Assembly: GCA_016715075.1 (NCBI GenBank)
Contig: JADKBK010000014.1
Location: 124,001 to 188,000 of the forward strand
Direction of reading: 5' to 3'
Origin: Bacteroidales bacterium
GTDB taxonomy: Bacteria > Bacteroidota > Bacteroidia > Bacteroidales > VadinHA17
DNA: 64,000 nt
Shown here: positions 27,400 to 36,515 of the stretch, piece after piece
How the letters are laid out: the number at the start of each line of letters is the position of its first letter
How positions within the stretch are numbered: the stretch's first letter is position 1
The notes under the pieces: generated by a model
Told to the model about the DNA's origin: nothing
Database searches by the model: none
The model's input: the letters and a program-made list of their open reading frames with translations, nothing else
Position numbers and translations under genes: made by a program

Positions 27400-27510
27400 A
27401 TTACACAGAGTAACACAGAGGAAGCACAGAGTTACACAGAGTCAGACCTTTATTTCCTCTGTGTGCCTCTGTGATCCCGATAGCTATCGGGACTCTGTGC
27501 TCTCTGTGAC
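27400..27510. repeat. CACAGAG-type repeats with an 18-bp palindrome
   Basis: Irregular copies of ACACAGAG at 27402-27450 face reverse-complement copies (CTCTGTG) at 27457-27510, so the block can fold on itself. In the second half is a perfect palindrome, TCCCGATAGCTATCGGGA (27475-27492). It follows the aldolase-type gene and precedes the tonB terminator. Confidence 0.8.
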
Positions 27511-27528
27511 AGTTCCTTATAAAGCTTA

Positions 27529-27563
27529 AAAAAAAAGGCCGAATCTTGCGATTCAGCCTTTTT
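27529..27563 (-). terminator. Terminator of the exbB-exbD-exbD-tonB operon
   Basis: On the minus strand a 10-bp stem (27536-27545 with 27550-27559, one G-U pair, loop of 4) is followed by a run of T. It lies 19 bases beyond the tonB stop. Confidence 0.85.
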
Positions 27564-27581
27564 CTATGATTGTAAATGAGT

Positions 27582-28358
27582 TTACTTAAGTGTAAAGGTT
27601 ATTGGTACCATGTACCATACCGGAACCGGTTTACCACCCTGTTTTCCTGGTTTGAAAGCCGGTAGGGTATTCACAACCCTGATAGCTTCAGCATCAAGTT
27701 CGGGGTCAACGCCTTTCAGAATGCTTACCTGGCTCACGCCTCCTTTTGCAGTAACACAGAATCTTACAATTACCCTGCCCTGGATGTTATTTTCCTTTGC
27801 AATATCGGGATAAGTAGTATGACTTGCGATATACTTCAGAAGTTCACCGTCACCGCCAGGGAACAAAGGCATCTCCTCAACAACCACGAATGGTATCTCT
27901 TCGGCTTCTGCTTCCTGTACTTCTTCTTTCACTTCAACAACTTCAACAACTTCCTGGTCTTTAACTTCAACCTGAGCATCATCAGCTGTCATCAGCTGCG
28001 CCATGTCTTCAGGTTTAATTGAGTCAACGACTACCGGTGGTACGTATTTCTGTTGTTGTACAACGTCTGAAGGAGGAGGAGGAGGGGGAGGAGGAGGGGC
28101 AACCTGTTCATTAGGCTGATCCAGATTCTCCATCTTGATCTCTACCTGCCTTTCAGCACGCTTGAGTCTGTTTTCAAGGGCTTTTGCATTAAGGTATGGA
28201 GTAATAACGGCAGTTGCTATTATTACTATACCTACCAGCAATGACCACATTACTGTACGATTATATTTTGTACGCAGTTTATATGCACCGTACTCCTTAT
28301 TCCTGGATTCAAAGACTATATCATCGAAAGCAGGAGCTTTTATCATTTCATTTGCCAT
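27582..28358 (-). CDS. tonB: TonB family energy transducer
   Basis: Couples the ExbB-ExbD proton motor to outer-membrane receptors. 258 residues: cytoplasmic N-terminus, one membrane helix near 36-54 (WSLLVGIVIIATAVITPYL), a periplasmic linker with nine prolines in a row near 88-96 and Glu/Val-rich repeats, and a C-terminal TonB domain (TYPDIAKENNIQGRVIVRF ... GVDPELDAEAIRVVNTLPAFKPGKQ ... WYMVPITFTLK). It is the last gene of the minus-strand operon, followed by an intrinsic terminator. Confidence 0.95.
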   Translation of the reverse strand: MANEMIKAPAFDDIVFESRNKEYGAYKLRTKYNRTVMWSLLVGIVIIATAVITPYLNAKALENRLKRAERQVEIKMENLDQPNEQVAPPPPPPPPPSDVVQQQKYVPPVVVDSIKPEDMAQLMTADDAQVEVKDQEVVEVVEVKEEVQEAEAEEIPFVVVEEMPLFPGGDGELLKYIASHTTYPDIAKENNIQGRVIVRFCVTAKGGVSQVSILKGVDPELDAEAIRVVNTLPAFKPGKQGGKPVPVWYMVPITFTLK

Positions 28359-28376
28359 CTCTTTCAGGTTTACGGG

Positions 28377-29042
28377 TTATTTGGCAGGAGCATTAACAGT
28401 GGAGGCAATGCCGGCGGCAGTCTCAACCATTTTTTCTTCATACCATACAATATCAACGAACGTATAACGTGCTATTCCGCAGATATTCATCTCATCGAGA
28501 ATATCAACAAAATTGCCGTAATTAGCTTTCTTATAGGCTTTGACCAGAACTATTGGTCCGGTATCATCATCCTTTTTCAGCTGTCTTATAGCACCTGCAA
28601 CGGAATCCTGGGAAAGTCCGGAAATTTTACCGGTCAGAACCTGGTTATTGAAATCATCGATCTTTTTGAAAAGAGCCCTGTTTCTTTCGAGCAGTAACTG
28701 GCGAATGCCTGTTGTGCTGAAATCAGTCTCCTGAAGCGGTGGCAGGTTATTATAGTCCTCTGCTTTTACCGCACCAGGGTACCAATATATTTTATTATCG
28801 GGACCAAGGATGATATTCACGGTACGGCTTGCCGAGATCTTTGGAGGATCAATCGGCTTGTCTTTGATTCTCTCAGGAAGAACGATTTCCATAACTTTTG
28901 CCTTTGCGAAAGCTGTTGTGAGCATGAAGAACGTGATTAGCAGACACATAAGGTCAACCATGGGTGTCATGTCGATATGCGGCGCATGTTTCTTCGCTTT
29001 CTTCTTTCCGCCTTCCTTTTCCTCTTGAATTATTTCTGCCAT
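28377..29042 (-). CDS. exbD: ExbD/TolR biopolymer transport protein (second copy)
   Basis: A proton-motor subunit with one membrane helix, 221 residues. The key Asp30 lies at the start of the helix in HIDMTPMVDLMCLLITFFML. It is longer than E. coli ExbD because of an insert in the periplasmic part (about 65-150), as often in Bacteroidota. One base separates it from the preceding exbD copy. Confidence 0.93.
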   Translation of the reverse strand: MAEIIQEEKEGGKKKAKKHAPHIDMTPMVDLMCLLITFFMLTTAFAKAKVMEIVLPERIKDKPIDPPKISASRTVNIILGPDNKIYWYPGAVKAEDYNNLPPLQETDFSTTGIRQLLLERNRALFKKIDDFNNQVLTGKISGLSQDSVAGAIRQLKKDDDTGPIVLVKAYKKANYGNFVDILDEMNICGIARYTFVDIVWYEEKMVETAAGIASTVNAPAK

Positions 29043-29043
29043 A

Positions 29044-29682
29044 TCACTTTTGTATTTCTTCTAAGTTAATTTTCGCTGCCTCAAGACTTGTTATCAGGTT
29101 AAACCTGTTAACATTCTTGTCCTGCAAAATATCCAGAACCTTCTTTACGATAGGAAAACCTGTTTTTGAATCACCTTTTATACAAGCCTGAATATTCGGA
29201 TTGACCTGACGTGCGAAAAGTACCCACAATGCAAGCTGGTTATCAGCTGAATCAATCGGGATTCCGGTTTGAAAAACTGTCTTCTCCTTGACATCTTTAG
29301 CTGCTAAAAATTCTTTCATTTTGAGTATAGGCACTCCCATAGAAGATGGATATTTCTCAAATTCCCTTAATTCTGTCGGGGTGAATTCTATGTTGTATCT
29401 TTTACCCATCTCGGTGAGAATCTTCGGTCTGTATTTGAGCAAAGTATCCGGACCATTGTCAAAATTCAGATATACTTTGTCATCTGTAGAAAGAAGCAGA
29501 GTCATCATGTTAGCATCAGGTGTAGGTTTCTCTGATATTGAAAAAGGCGTATCAACAGGCGCTGGTTCCTGCTGTCTCATAGTTGTGGTCAGCATAAGAA
29601 ATGTAAGAACAACCGAGAACAGGTCCACCATAGGCGTCATGTCGATATGGGGCGACTTTGTTGGTAATTTAATCTTTGGCAT
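29044..29682 (-). CDS. exbD: ExbD/TolR biopolymer transport protein (first copy)
   Basis: A second ExbD paralogue, 212 residues, with the membrane Asp20 in HIDMTPMVDLFSVVLTFLML and a periplasmic domain. Two divergent ExbDs in tandem are common in Bacteroidota Ton systems and may form a heterodimer; that is inference. Lies 45 bases after exbB. Confidence 0.93.
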   Translation of the reverse strand: MPKIKLPTKSPHIDMTPMVDLFSVVLTFLMLTTTMRQQEPAPVDTPFSISEKPTPDANMMTLLLSTDDKVYLNFDNGPDTLLKYRPKILTEMGKRYNIEFTPTELREFEKYPSSMGVPILKMKEFLAAKDVKEKTVFQTGIPIDSADNQLALWVLFARQVNPNIQACIKGDSKTGFPIVKKVLDILQDKNVNRFNLITSLEAAKINLEEIQK

Positions 29683-29727
29683 TGTAGTTTCTTATTATAT
29701 GATTTAAACCAAAAGATAAATCTAAAA

Positions 29728-30543
29728 TTATGCCTTCAGTGAGGCTGCGAATGTCTGTGTCAGACTGAAGCCTGCTTCGTCAATTTTAAATGTATAGGAA
29801 TCGATTGTTGTTGAAAAATAGTTAAATGCTATAATTGCAAATGTTGAACCTGTGATACCAAAAGCGGTATTAACAAGAGCTTCAGAAATACCGGTTGCAA
29901 GAGCAAGGGCATCAGGAGCGCCAGCCTGGGCAAGAGCGGCAAATGCACGGATCATACCAAGAACCGTTCCGATAAGACCGATCAACACGGAGATTGATGC
30001 AAGTGTGGAGAAAATAACCATGTTCCTTGAAAGCATTGGAAGCTCAAGAGCTGTAGCTTCTTCAAATGATTTCTGGATTGAAAGGATCTTCTGGTCTTTT
30101 TCAAGTTCCTTGTCATTCTGCAGGTCACGATAACGTAAAAGGCCTGCTTTCATTACGTTGGCAAGTGAACCTTTCTGTTTGTCACAAGCTTCCATAGCTT
30201 CTTCAATTTTGTCTTCTGCAAGAAGAACCTGAAGATTACGGACAAATGTGTTTAATCTGCCTTTTCCTTTTGCTCTTGATAATGTAATAATCCTTTCGAA
30301 AATGAAAATGATAAGAACCAGAACGCATGTCATAAGGATAGGAACTATGTAACCACCTTTATAGATGATTCCGAGATAGTTTCCATCCAGCGGCTGCCCC
30401 TTTGGGTTTCCACCTTCAAAATTCACAGGATTACCCATTATTTGTGAGAACAAAATATAGGCAACTATAAAAGCTATTAAAATAGCGCTTGTTGCAAAAA
30501 CGTTCTGCAACGCATCTTTGAACGAACTTCCTTCTTTACTCAT
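29728..30543 (-). CDS. exbB: MotA/TolQ/ExbB proton channel protein
   Basis: The channel-forming part of the Ton motor, 271 residues. It has membrane segments near 17-37, 73-95, 160-185 and 205-230; the conserved LIGLIGTVLGMIRAF and GISEALVNTAFGITGSTFAIIAFNYF segments mark the two helices that surround the ExbD dimer. First gene of the exbB-exbD-exbD-tonB operon. Confidence 0.94.
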   Translation of the reverse strand: MSKEGSSFKDALQNVFATSAILIAFIVAYILFSQIMGNPVNFEGGNPKGQPLDGNYLGIIYKGGYIVPILMTCVLVLIIFIFERIITLSRAKGKGRLNTFVRNLQVLLAEDKIEEAMEACDKQKGSLANVMKAGLLRYRDLQNDKELEKDQKILSIQKSFEEATALELPMLSRNMVIFSTLASISVLIGLIGTVLGMIRAFAALAQAGAPDALALATGISEALVNTAFGITGSTFAIIAFNYFSTTIDSYTFKIDEAGFSLTQTFAASLKA

Positions 30544-30583
30544 TTTTTTATCGATTTGTTTAGGTTTAAGATTTTACGATTTG

Positions 30584-30614
30584 CAAATATATATTATGAA
30601 TTGTTTTTTTCCAA
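30584..30614 (-). promoter_or_regulatory. Promoter of the exbB operon
   Basis: On the minus strand: TTG (30612-30614), a 20-base spacer and TATATTTG (30584-30591), a full match to the Bacteroidota -7 box, 40 bases upstream of the exbB ATG. Confidence 0.6.
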
Positions 30615-30787
30615 TAGCGCAAAGAATATTGTTAAACTTTTGTCCTTGTTTAGAATAATTCTCTAAATAAAAAGACCGTTAGACTGACATTTTACCCTCT
30701 GCTAAATATAATTTAGTTATTAATTTATTTTTACTCTAGCTGCTTTTATTTCAACGCACATCCTGTTTTTTCCAGCCTGTATCATTA

Positions 30788-33049
30788 TTACTGAACCAGC
30801 GTAACGTTGTAAACTCTAGCCTTTGTGATTGGCAGCTCCTGTGTTTTATAGCCTTTGGCGCTGATAATCAATACCTCTGATCCCTGTGGAATTTCGAACT
30901 TGAATTCTCCTTTGCCGTTTGACAGGTTTTCTGCAGCAGTATCCTTTACGCGGATTGAAGCGTATGGCACTGGCTGTCCTGAGGCATTGGATATAATACC
31001 TTTGATTTCATTCGGATTGATACCACCCTTAACCTGTTTCTGGAAATCGCGGATATAATTAAGGGAACTCTTGGCTGATGAGTTATTCGGATCAATAGCA
31101 AGTATTTTTGAATAAGCCTCCTCAGCTTTTGCCAGGTATGGAAGTCTTCCTTCCAGAGTCTTTTCATTACCTGCCATCTTAGTCTCTAATGAACCTAAAC
31201 CATTGTATCCCTTGATTTTGAATTCCTTATTATTCGAATTAAGGTTAATCATCCTGTTATAATACTCTTTCGATTTTGCATAGTTATCGTTCATCATATT
31301 ATAGTAGCTGAGATAACCGAATGACTCCATCATTTCAGATTCGTATTTTGATGAATCACTTCCTGCAACATCAACAAGTTTTTCAAATTTGGGTTTTGCG
31401 AGACCAAGTTTGGTGTCAGGGTCCATTTTGGAGTATGTTCTGGCAATAAAAAGATAACCAGGTACATATGACGGAGATTTTGTTACAACAATATTGAATA
31501 CTGAGTCGGCTGACTTGTACTTTTCCCCACTGTAGAATGCACGGCCGATTCTCATGTAATCTTCCGGACTTTCCTTTGCAGGATCGATAAGAAGTGACCA
31601 GGTTTTGGCTGCGCCATCATACCTTTTAAAATTGTAGTAGTTGTTGGCTATTTCGTTCAGCATAGCTCTGTCATCAGGTTTGTAGCTGAGAACTTTTGCG
31701 TAAGCAGTAAATGCCCGGTCGATCTCAACGTCAGCAGCGGCTACATCCTTTTCACCTTTGGCAATTTTTGCTGTCAGATCATCAACAGTGGCTTTTGCTT
31801 TTGCCTTGTCAGCAGCAGTGGTAGCTATAGTTAACCTGGTTTTTTCCTTATCAAGCTGGGTTCTCATACTGTTAAGATCATCAAGAGTTTTTGGATAAGC
31901 CTGATTCTTTTTGAGAAGGATTCTGGCGAGATAGTGGTAGTCTTTCTTGATAATACGCTCAGGAGCAACTGTTTTGAAGAGAGTCTCCATATATGAAAGA
32001 GCTTTGTCATAATCAGGAGGATTCTTTTCAAAGCATGAATATCCTGCTATACGGTTCATATATGTTCTCGACTGGTCAACGGCGAATATTTCCTGGACAT
32101 TCTGTATGACTTCATCATATTCCTTTGCATAGAAGAGTGAGTTGACATACCTGATTTTTGCAGGAATATTTCCCTGTGTAAGATCGAGATACTTCCTGAA
32201 ATACTCTTTAGACTGCTCAAACCTTCCTGCCAGTGAATATAACTGTCCAAGTTCACGGTATGCTGGAGCATAAGTTGCATTCAACTCAACTGCCTGTTCA
32301 TAATATGGAATTGCTACCTGAAGAGCCCTTCCTTTTACATAAATATTCCCGATTTTCATATTTGCAGTAGGTGACTGCGGATCTGCAAACTGAGCCTGAT
32401 TGTATAATGATATAGCTTTGGACCCGTCATTTACAAGGATATAAATATCTCCTGCAATAAGATACACATCTCTGTTCTTATTGTCAATTTTTATTGCTTC
32501 CCGAATCAGCGGAAGAGCCTGTGATGTATCAACCCTGTCATCCTTAATATATGACTCGGCAATTTTAGCCAGGGTAAATGCGTATTCCGGTGCCGGCGGT
32601 GTTATCTTCTTAATACTTTTATAAGCAGGCAACAGACTCCTGGCTTTAGTCCTCATTTCAGCGGCAGTTTTCTCATCATCGAGATAAAATGCAACTTTTG
32701 CAAGGCCGACATAATTGAGTGGATCATTCGCATTTGCACTCACGCCTTTCTGATAAATCTCTTTTGCCGAATTAGCTGCAACTGTTAATGAGTTGGAGAT
32801 AGTATCTGCAAAATAGTCAGCAAGATAATTCTCTCCTAAAAAGAAGTAATTTCTGCTGTTGGCAGGTTCTTTCTTAATCAACTCCTGGAACATTGCTTCA
32901 GCCTTATCATACTGCTCACTCCTTGTAAGAAGTGTTGCAGAATTCAGATCCTGAGCCTGAATATTAATCGCAAAAGTTGTCAGAATACCTGCCAGTAAAA
33001 CTGCTGGTCTTAAAAATAAACGTTTCATAGCTGTTGTTATTTGAGTCAA
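30788..33049 (-). CDS. TPR protein with a C-terminal carboxypeptidase-regulatory-like domain
   Basis: A 753-residue exported protein. Residues about 1-32 are a signal peptide (TFAINIQAQ at the end). Residues about 35-670 are TPR repeats with a coiled-coil-like Lys/Asp/Thr-rich segment near 395-445. The last 75 residues form a CarboxypepD_reg-like beta-sandwich (IKGIISNASGQPVPYASIRV ... LIISAKGYKTQELPI). It lies between the pstS-like gene and the exbB operon on the same strand, an arrangement seen in Bacteroidota Ton clusters. A periplasmic scaffold role is likely but inferred. Confidence 0.85.
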   Translation of the reverse strand: MTQITTAMKRLFLRPAVLLAGILTTFAINIQAQDLNSATLLTRSEQYDKAEAMFQELIKKEPANSRNYFFLGENYLADYFADTISNSLTVAANSAKEIYQKGVSANANDPLNYVGLAKVAFYLDDEKTAAEMRTKARSLLPAYKSIKKITPPAPEYAFTLAKIAESYIKDDRVDTSQALPLIREAIKIDNKNRDVYLIAGDIYILVNDGSKAISLYNQAQFADPQSPTANMKIGNIYVKGRALQVAIPYYEQAVELNATYAPAYRELGQLYSLAGRFEQSKEYFRKYLDLTQGNIPAKIRYVNSLFYAKEYDEVIQNVQEIFAVDQSRTYMNRIAGYSCFEKNPPDYDKALSYMETLFKTVAPERIIKKDYHYLARILLKKNQAYPKTLDDLNSMRTQLDKEKTRLTIATTAADKAKAKATVDDLTAKIAKGEKDVAAADVEIDRAFTAYAKVLSYKPDDRAMLNEIANNYYNFKRYDGAAKTWSLLIDPAKESPEDYMRIGRAFYSGEKYKSADSVFNIVVTKSPSYVPGYLFIARTYSKMDPDTKLGLAKPKFEKLVDVAGSDSSKYESEMMESFGYLSYYNMMNDNYAKSKEYYNRMINLNSNNKEFKIKGYNGLGSLETKMAGNEKTLEGRLPYLAKAEEAYSKILAIDPNNSSAKSSLNYIRDFQKQVKGGINPNEIKGIISNASGQPVPYASIRVKDTAAENLSNGKGEFKFEIPQGSEVLIISAKGYKTQELPITKARVYNVTLVQ

Positions 33050-33123
33050 ATATGGTAATAATTTCTGTTTTTCAATTTCAATTTTTCAATTCTTCGTTCA
33101 CTACCTCTAATTTATTTTGATTC

Positions 33124-34158
33124 TTAATGTTTGATCTGAACAAGTCTTATCGGCATTGTCGCAGGTACCAGTCCCGATTTCAGGACAATTCTCTGACCCT
33201 GTTCTGCACAAGCCCAGTTTATAAAACCCGATCCAAGTCCCGCAAATGTTTCTCTTGATATGCAATAGATCTCCCGTACAAAAGGATATGATTTATCATA
33301 AATCGAACCCTGATACGGGCGGTAATAACTTCCGTCATTTATATATTGCTGTGAAACAGCCACTACATTGATCTTATCTGTAAAACTCATGCTAAGTGAA
33401 TCATCCTTATCACTTATCCAGTTTACGCTTACAATACCAAGGGCATCAGGATTCCTTGCGACAAAATCAATTACTTCTGCATTGTTATTTACTGCAAAGA
33501 AATTTCCGGGAAGTGAATCCCTGATCTCAAAGAGTTCCTTAAAGTATCTTATGTTTCCTGATTTTGTATTGTCAAAGATAACCCTGATATCTCCGAGTTT
33601 TGATTTTGAATTAATGTTATTCCACTTTTTAATCTTTCCGAGGAAGATATCTTTTATTGAATTGTATTTAATAAGTGTATCCTTGTTCTGCTTGTTTGTG
33701 ACAAGTGCAAGTGCATCATAAGCATAGGTGGTTGTGCGTGCAATAACCAGAGTATCACGAAGATACTGGATCTGATAGTCAGACAGTTTCTTGCTTGTAA
33801 CAATTACCTTAACAGAGTCATTCATAAAATCATTTATCACATCATACTCAGGCTTGTACTGTGGTGTGATATGTGCACTCGTATAGAGATGAGTAAATGT
33901 AAATACTTCACTGTCAATCAGCGGCTGAAAGGATTCATCAACTGATATTTTTATTTTTCCTCTTGTTGGTGTTTCATCCAAAGTACGGTTGTTTCCTCCC
34001 GAGCAGGATACAAGTGCCAGAAGTCCTGAAATCATCAGAAATCTTACTGAATGCAAGTACTTATAAGTGATTTGTTTATTCAATATATTATTGGTCGTTA
34101 TATTTTTTATACGGCACGCAATAATAATAAAATTTTGGATAAGTGATACTTTGTTCAT
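33124..34158 (-). CDS. PstS-like phosphate-binding lipoprotein
   Basis: A periplasmic binding protein of the PBP-like superfamily. The frame opens at 34158, but the lipobox (LLALVSC, Cys at residue 52) is too deep for that start; TTG at 34056 or ATG at 34035 would give a normal lipoprotein signal. The core is PstS-like: VTSKKLSDYQIQYL near 120, DALALVTNKQNKDTLI near 149, DIFLGKIKKWNNI near 170, FDNTKSGNIRYF near 190, NPDALGIVSVNWI near 235. No pst permease genes are present; in Bacteroidota such stand-alone proteins sit with Ton genes, so phosphate uptake is not certain. Confidence 0.82.
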   Translation of the reverse strand: MNKVSLIQNFIIIACRIKNITTNNILNKQITYKYLHSVRFLMISGLLALVSCSGGNNRTLDETPTRGKIKISVDESFQPLIDSEVFTFTHLYTSAHITPQYKPEYDVINDFMNDSVKVIVTSKKLSDYQIQYLRDTLVIARTTTYAYDALALVTNKQNKDTLIKYNSIKDIFLGKIKKWNNINSKSKLGDIRVIFDNTKSGNIRYFKELFEIRDSLPGNFFAVNNNAEVIDFVARNPDALGIVSVNWISDKDDSLSMSFTDKINVVAVSQQYINDGSYYRPYQGSIYDKSYPFVREIYCISRETFAGLGSGFINWACAEQGQRIVLKSGLVPATMPIRLVQIKH

Positions 34159-34273
34159 ATTCTTAAAGTTTTGTCATGAATCATTATGTTTCAATGAAGT
34201 TCATAACAAAGTGCATGCCAACAGTAATAGGAATAATCACTAAATAAATAAGTTTTAAGATTATTCATGAATT

Positions 34274-34507
34274 TTATTCCTCATCCTTCCCCTTTGAAAA
34301 AAAAGCTTCAACAATTTTAACATATGTCCTGTAGGCTCTGTAAACGCCATAAAAGAGAAAGGTGGATCCCATTATCACCCTGACTGGTTTGTCGAGATAA
34401 CTGCTATCTGAAAAAAAAACAAAGTAACAACCTACTCCAAAATAAAAGAACACCATGAATATTGAAAAGATTGCCGTTACCTGTTGCATTAATCTGTTTT
34501 CATTCAT
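34274..34507 (-). CDS. Small two-helix membrane protein upstream of the Ton cluster
   Basis: 77 residues from ATG at 34507 (MNENRLMQQV); a longer frame from 34543 adds 12 unrelated residues. Two membrane helices, near 10-35 (FSIFMVFFYFGVGCYFVFF) and 44-62 (VIMGSTFLFYGVYRAYRTY), and a charged C-terminus, SKGKDEE. No family recognised. It lies 115 bases upstream of the pstS-like gene on the same strand and may belong to that unit. Confidence 0.65.
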   Translation of the reverse strand: MNENRLMQQVTAIFSIFMVFFYFGVGCYFVFFSDSSYLDKPVRVIMGSTFLFYGVYRAYRTYVKIVEAFFSKGKDEE

Positions 34508-34590
34508 GAAATAAAATTTTGTGTCAAATAAACAAAAAATCAATTTATTATCAAAACAAAAAATATTCAGACCATTAATACAATTACATA

Positions 34591-35823
34591 TTAAAAATCA
34601 TTCTGCCTTCTGAAAAGCAGCGAAGAATCGCCATAGCTTAAAAATCTGAAATCATTTTCGAGAGCATATTTATAAATGTCTTTCCAGCTTTCCTTTACCC
34701 ATGCTGAGATTAAAAGTAAAAGAGTGCTCATTGGCTGATGAAAATTGGTAATAATTCCCGATATCATCCTGAATTCATATCCGGGTATGATTATTATTCC
34801 GGTTGAAGCATGAATTACCTGAAGCTTTTTCTCATTCATATATCTCAATATCGCATCAATTGATTCATCAACAGGTATGTCAGATTCTGCCTCATATGGG
34901 TCCCATTGACCCAATGACAATTCCTCTGACCCCCCCGGGGACTTATTTATAAGTTTCACCCCCAGCCAGTAAAGGCTTTCAAGGGTTCTCACACTTGTTG
35001 TTCCCACCGGGATGATTCTCCCTTTGAATTCCCGAAGCAACCTGACAGTTTCCCTCGAGACGGAGAAATGTTCATAATGCATTTCATGGTCGGAAATGCT
35101 TTTTGATTTTATTGGTTTGAAAGTTCCTGCACCCACATGAAGTGTAATTTCTGTCGAATGCATTCCTGATGCCTTTAAATTTCTGACCATCTGCTCTGTG
35201 AAATGCAACCCGGCAGTAGGTGCCGCAACGGATCCCTTTATCCGGGAGTATACTGTCTGGTATCTTTTCAGGTCCTCAGGTTCAGCTTCCCTTTCAAGGT
35301 AGGGCGGGAGGGGAAGTATTCCGGCCAGCTCAATAACCTCTCCGAAAGTGGTTCCCTCCGAGTTCCATTCAAAGCGTACACGCCAGGCATCTCCTTCCTG
35401 CTTTACTCTTTTTGCGAAAATCTCATATTCTGTTCCTGACCGGAAGTATGATGCTTTAATTGTGCCGCTTTTCCATTTTTTCAGATTCCCGATTATGCAT
35501 TTCCATTCCACAGGGCCCTCCGAACTTAGCGATGACTCATATTCTGCCGGATTCAATGGTTCCAGACATAAAACTTCGATAACAGCACCTGTCTCTTTTC
35601 TGAAAAGGATCCTTGCCGTTATAACACGTGTATTATTGAAAACGAGTAGAGAATCATGGGGGAGATGTTGACCGATATTTCTGAAGATATCCTTTGATAT
35701 TATGTTGTCTTTAAAAACAAGGAGTCGGGAAAGATCTCTCTCATTTGCCGGATACCTGGCAATCCTGTCAGGAGGCAGAAGATAATCATAGTCCGTTAAA
35801 TTGATATTGTCTGTTTTCAACAT
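34591..35823 (-). CDS. queA: S-adenosylmethionine:tRNA ribosyltransferase-isomerase
   Basis: Transfers the ribosyl group of SAM to preQ1-tRNA in queuosine synthesis. 410 residues, slightly longer than usual. Visible: YDYLLPPDRIARYPANERDLSRLLV near 13-37, HLPHDSLLVFNNTRVITARI near 52-72, SVAAPTAGLHFTEQM near 198-212, LHVGAGTFKPI near 228 and VGTTSVRTLESLYW near 268. Intact. Upstream lies a long 8-9 bp repeat array that separates it from rnpB. Confidence 0.96.
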   Translation of the reverse strand: MLKTDNINLTDYDYLLPPDRIARYPANERDLSRLLVFKDNIISKDIFRNIGQHLPHDSLLVFNNTRVITARILFRKETGAVIEVLCLEPLNPAEYESSLSSEGPVEWKCIIGNLKKWKSGTIKASYFRSGTEYEIFAKRVKQEGDAWRVRFEWNSEGTTFGEVIELAGILPLPPYLEREAEPEDLKRYQTVYSRIKGSVAAPTAGLHFTEQMVRNLKASGMHSTEITLHVGAGTFKPIKSKSISDHEMHYEHFSVSRETVRLLREFKGRIIPVGTTSVRTLESLYWLGVKLINKSPGGSEELSLGQWDPYEAESDIPVDESIDAILRYMNEKKLQVIHASTGIIIIPGYEFRMISGIITNFHQPMSTLLLLISAWVKESWKDIYKYALENDFRFLSYGDSSLLFRRQNDF

Positions 35824-35833
35824 TTTTTTATGT

Positions 35834-35980
35834 CTTGCGGTCTTGCAGGTCTTACGGTCTTGCGGTCTTGCAGGTCTTGCCGGTCTTGCAGGTCTTGCGG
35901 GTCTTGCGGTCTTGCGGTCTTACGACTTGCACGACTTGCATGACTTGCATGACTTGCACGACTTGCATGACTTGCACGAC
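35834..35980. repeat. 8-9 bp tandem array between queA and rnpB
   Basis: About 17 units in two related blocks: first mixtures of TTGCGGTC (8 bp) and TTGCAGGTC/TTGCCGGTC (9 bp), then six 9-bp units TTGCAYGAC. Unlike most other arrays here it occupies the divergent 5' side of both neighbours rather than following a stop codon. Confidence 0.93.
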
Positions 35981-35995
35981 AAAATTAGCGAATAT

Positions 35996-36027
35996 TTTGA
36001 TCCTTCAGCTTCAATTAGCTACCTTTG
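35996..36027 (+). promoter_or_regulatory. Promoter of rnpB
   Basis: TTTG (35996-35999), a 20-base spacer and TACCTTTG (36020-36027), both matching the Bacteroidota -33/-7 consensus. The RNA would begin about 5 bases later, at its P1 helix. Confidence 0.75.
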
Positions 36028-36031
36028 CGCC

Positions 36032-36411
36032 GCAGCAGGTTGTTCCATCGCCCTGGCCGTTCAGGTCTGGGAGGAAAGTCCGGCCAGCACAGAGCATCAT
36101 ACTTCCTAACGGGAAGATATCCGTGAGGGTATTGTAGTGTAACAGAAAATAACCACCCGCCGGGCTTCGCTCAGTGGGAAAGGGTGAAAAGGTGAGGTAA
36201 GAGCTCACCGGTCCTGTTGGTGACTTCAGGAGCCGTACGCATTATGAGTTGAAAGACCATGTATACCGGCAATAAGGATTGCTCGTCCGATGCCGGGGGG
36301 TAGGTCGTATGAATCCTGCAGCGATGCAGGATCAAGATAAATGATGGAAAGGGTTTTAATTTCTCTTGCAGAAGACAAAACCTTACAAAAGCCGGCTTAC
36401 AGACCAGCTGC
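36032..36411 (+). ncRNA. rnpB: RNase P RNA (class A)
   Basis: The catalytic RNA of RNase P, which matures tRNA 5' ends. The 5' segment GCAGCAGGT (36032-36040) can pair with ACCAGCTGC (36403-36411) as helix P1, which sets the ends at about 380 nt. Conserved blocks: GAGGAAAGTCCGG (36071-36083), ACAGAAAATAACC near 36140, GGTGAGGTAAGAGCTCACC near 36190 and AAGCCGGCTTACAGACC near 36389-36405. Strand and end points agree with the promoter at 35996-36027. Confidence 0.93.
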
Positions 36412-36421
36412 ACAATCAACA

Positions 36422-36449
36422 GTAGAGACGTAGCATGCTACGTCTCTAC
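36422..36449. repeat. 28-bp perfect palindrome after rnpB
   Basis: Arm GTAGAGACGTAGCA is followed with no loop by its reverse complement TGCTACGTCTCTAC. It begins 11 bases after the end of the RNase P RNA. It resembles GTAGAGACG...CGTCTCTAC palindromes known as dispersed repeats in Bacteroidota and cyanobacteria. With no T-run it is not a standard terminator, though it could still stop or stabilise the transcript. Confidence 0.85.
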
Positions 36450-36515
36450 ATGTTTCATATACAGCGTATTGTATATCAGTCAGTTGAATGTAATCATACA
36501 AATTCCTGCAAGGGA

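Noticed and set aside
35801..36137. Two plus-strand ORFs with Leu-Ala-Gly and Cys-Met-Thr repeats
   Set aside because: They translate the queA-rnpB array and run into RNase P RNA.
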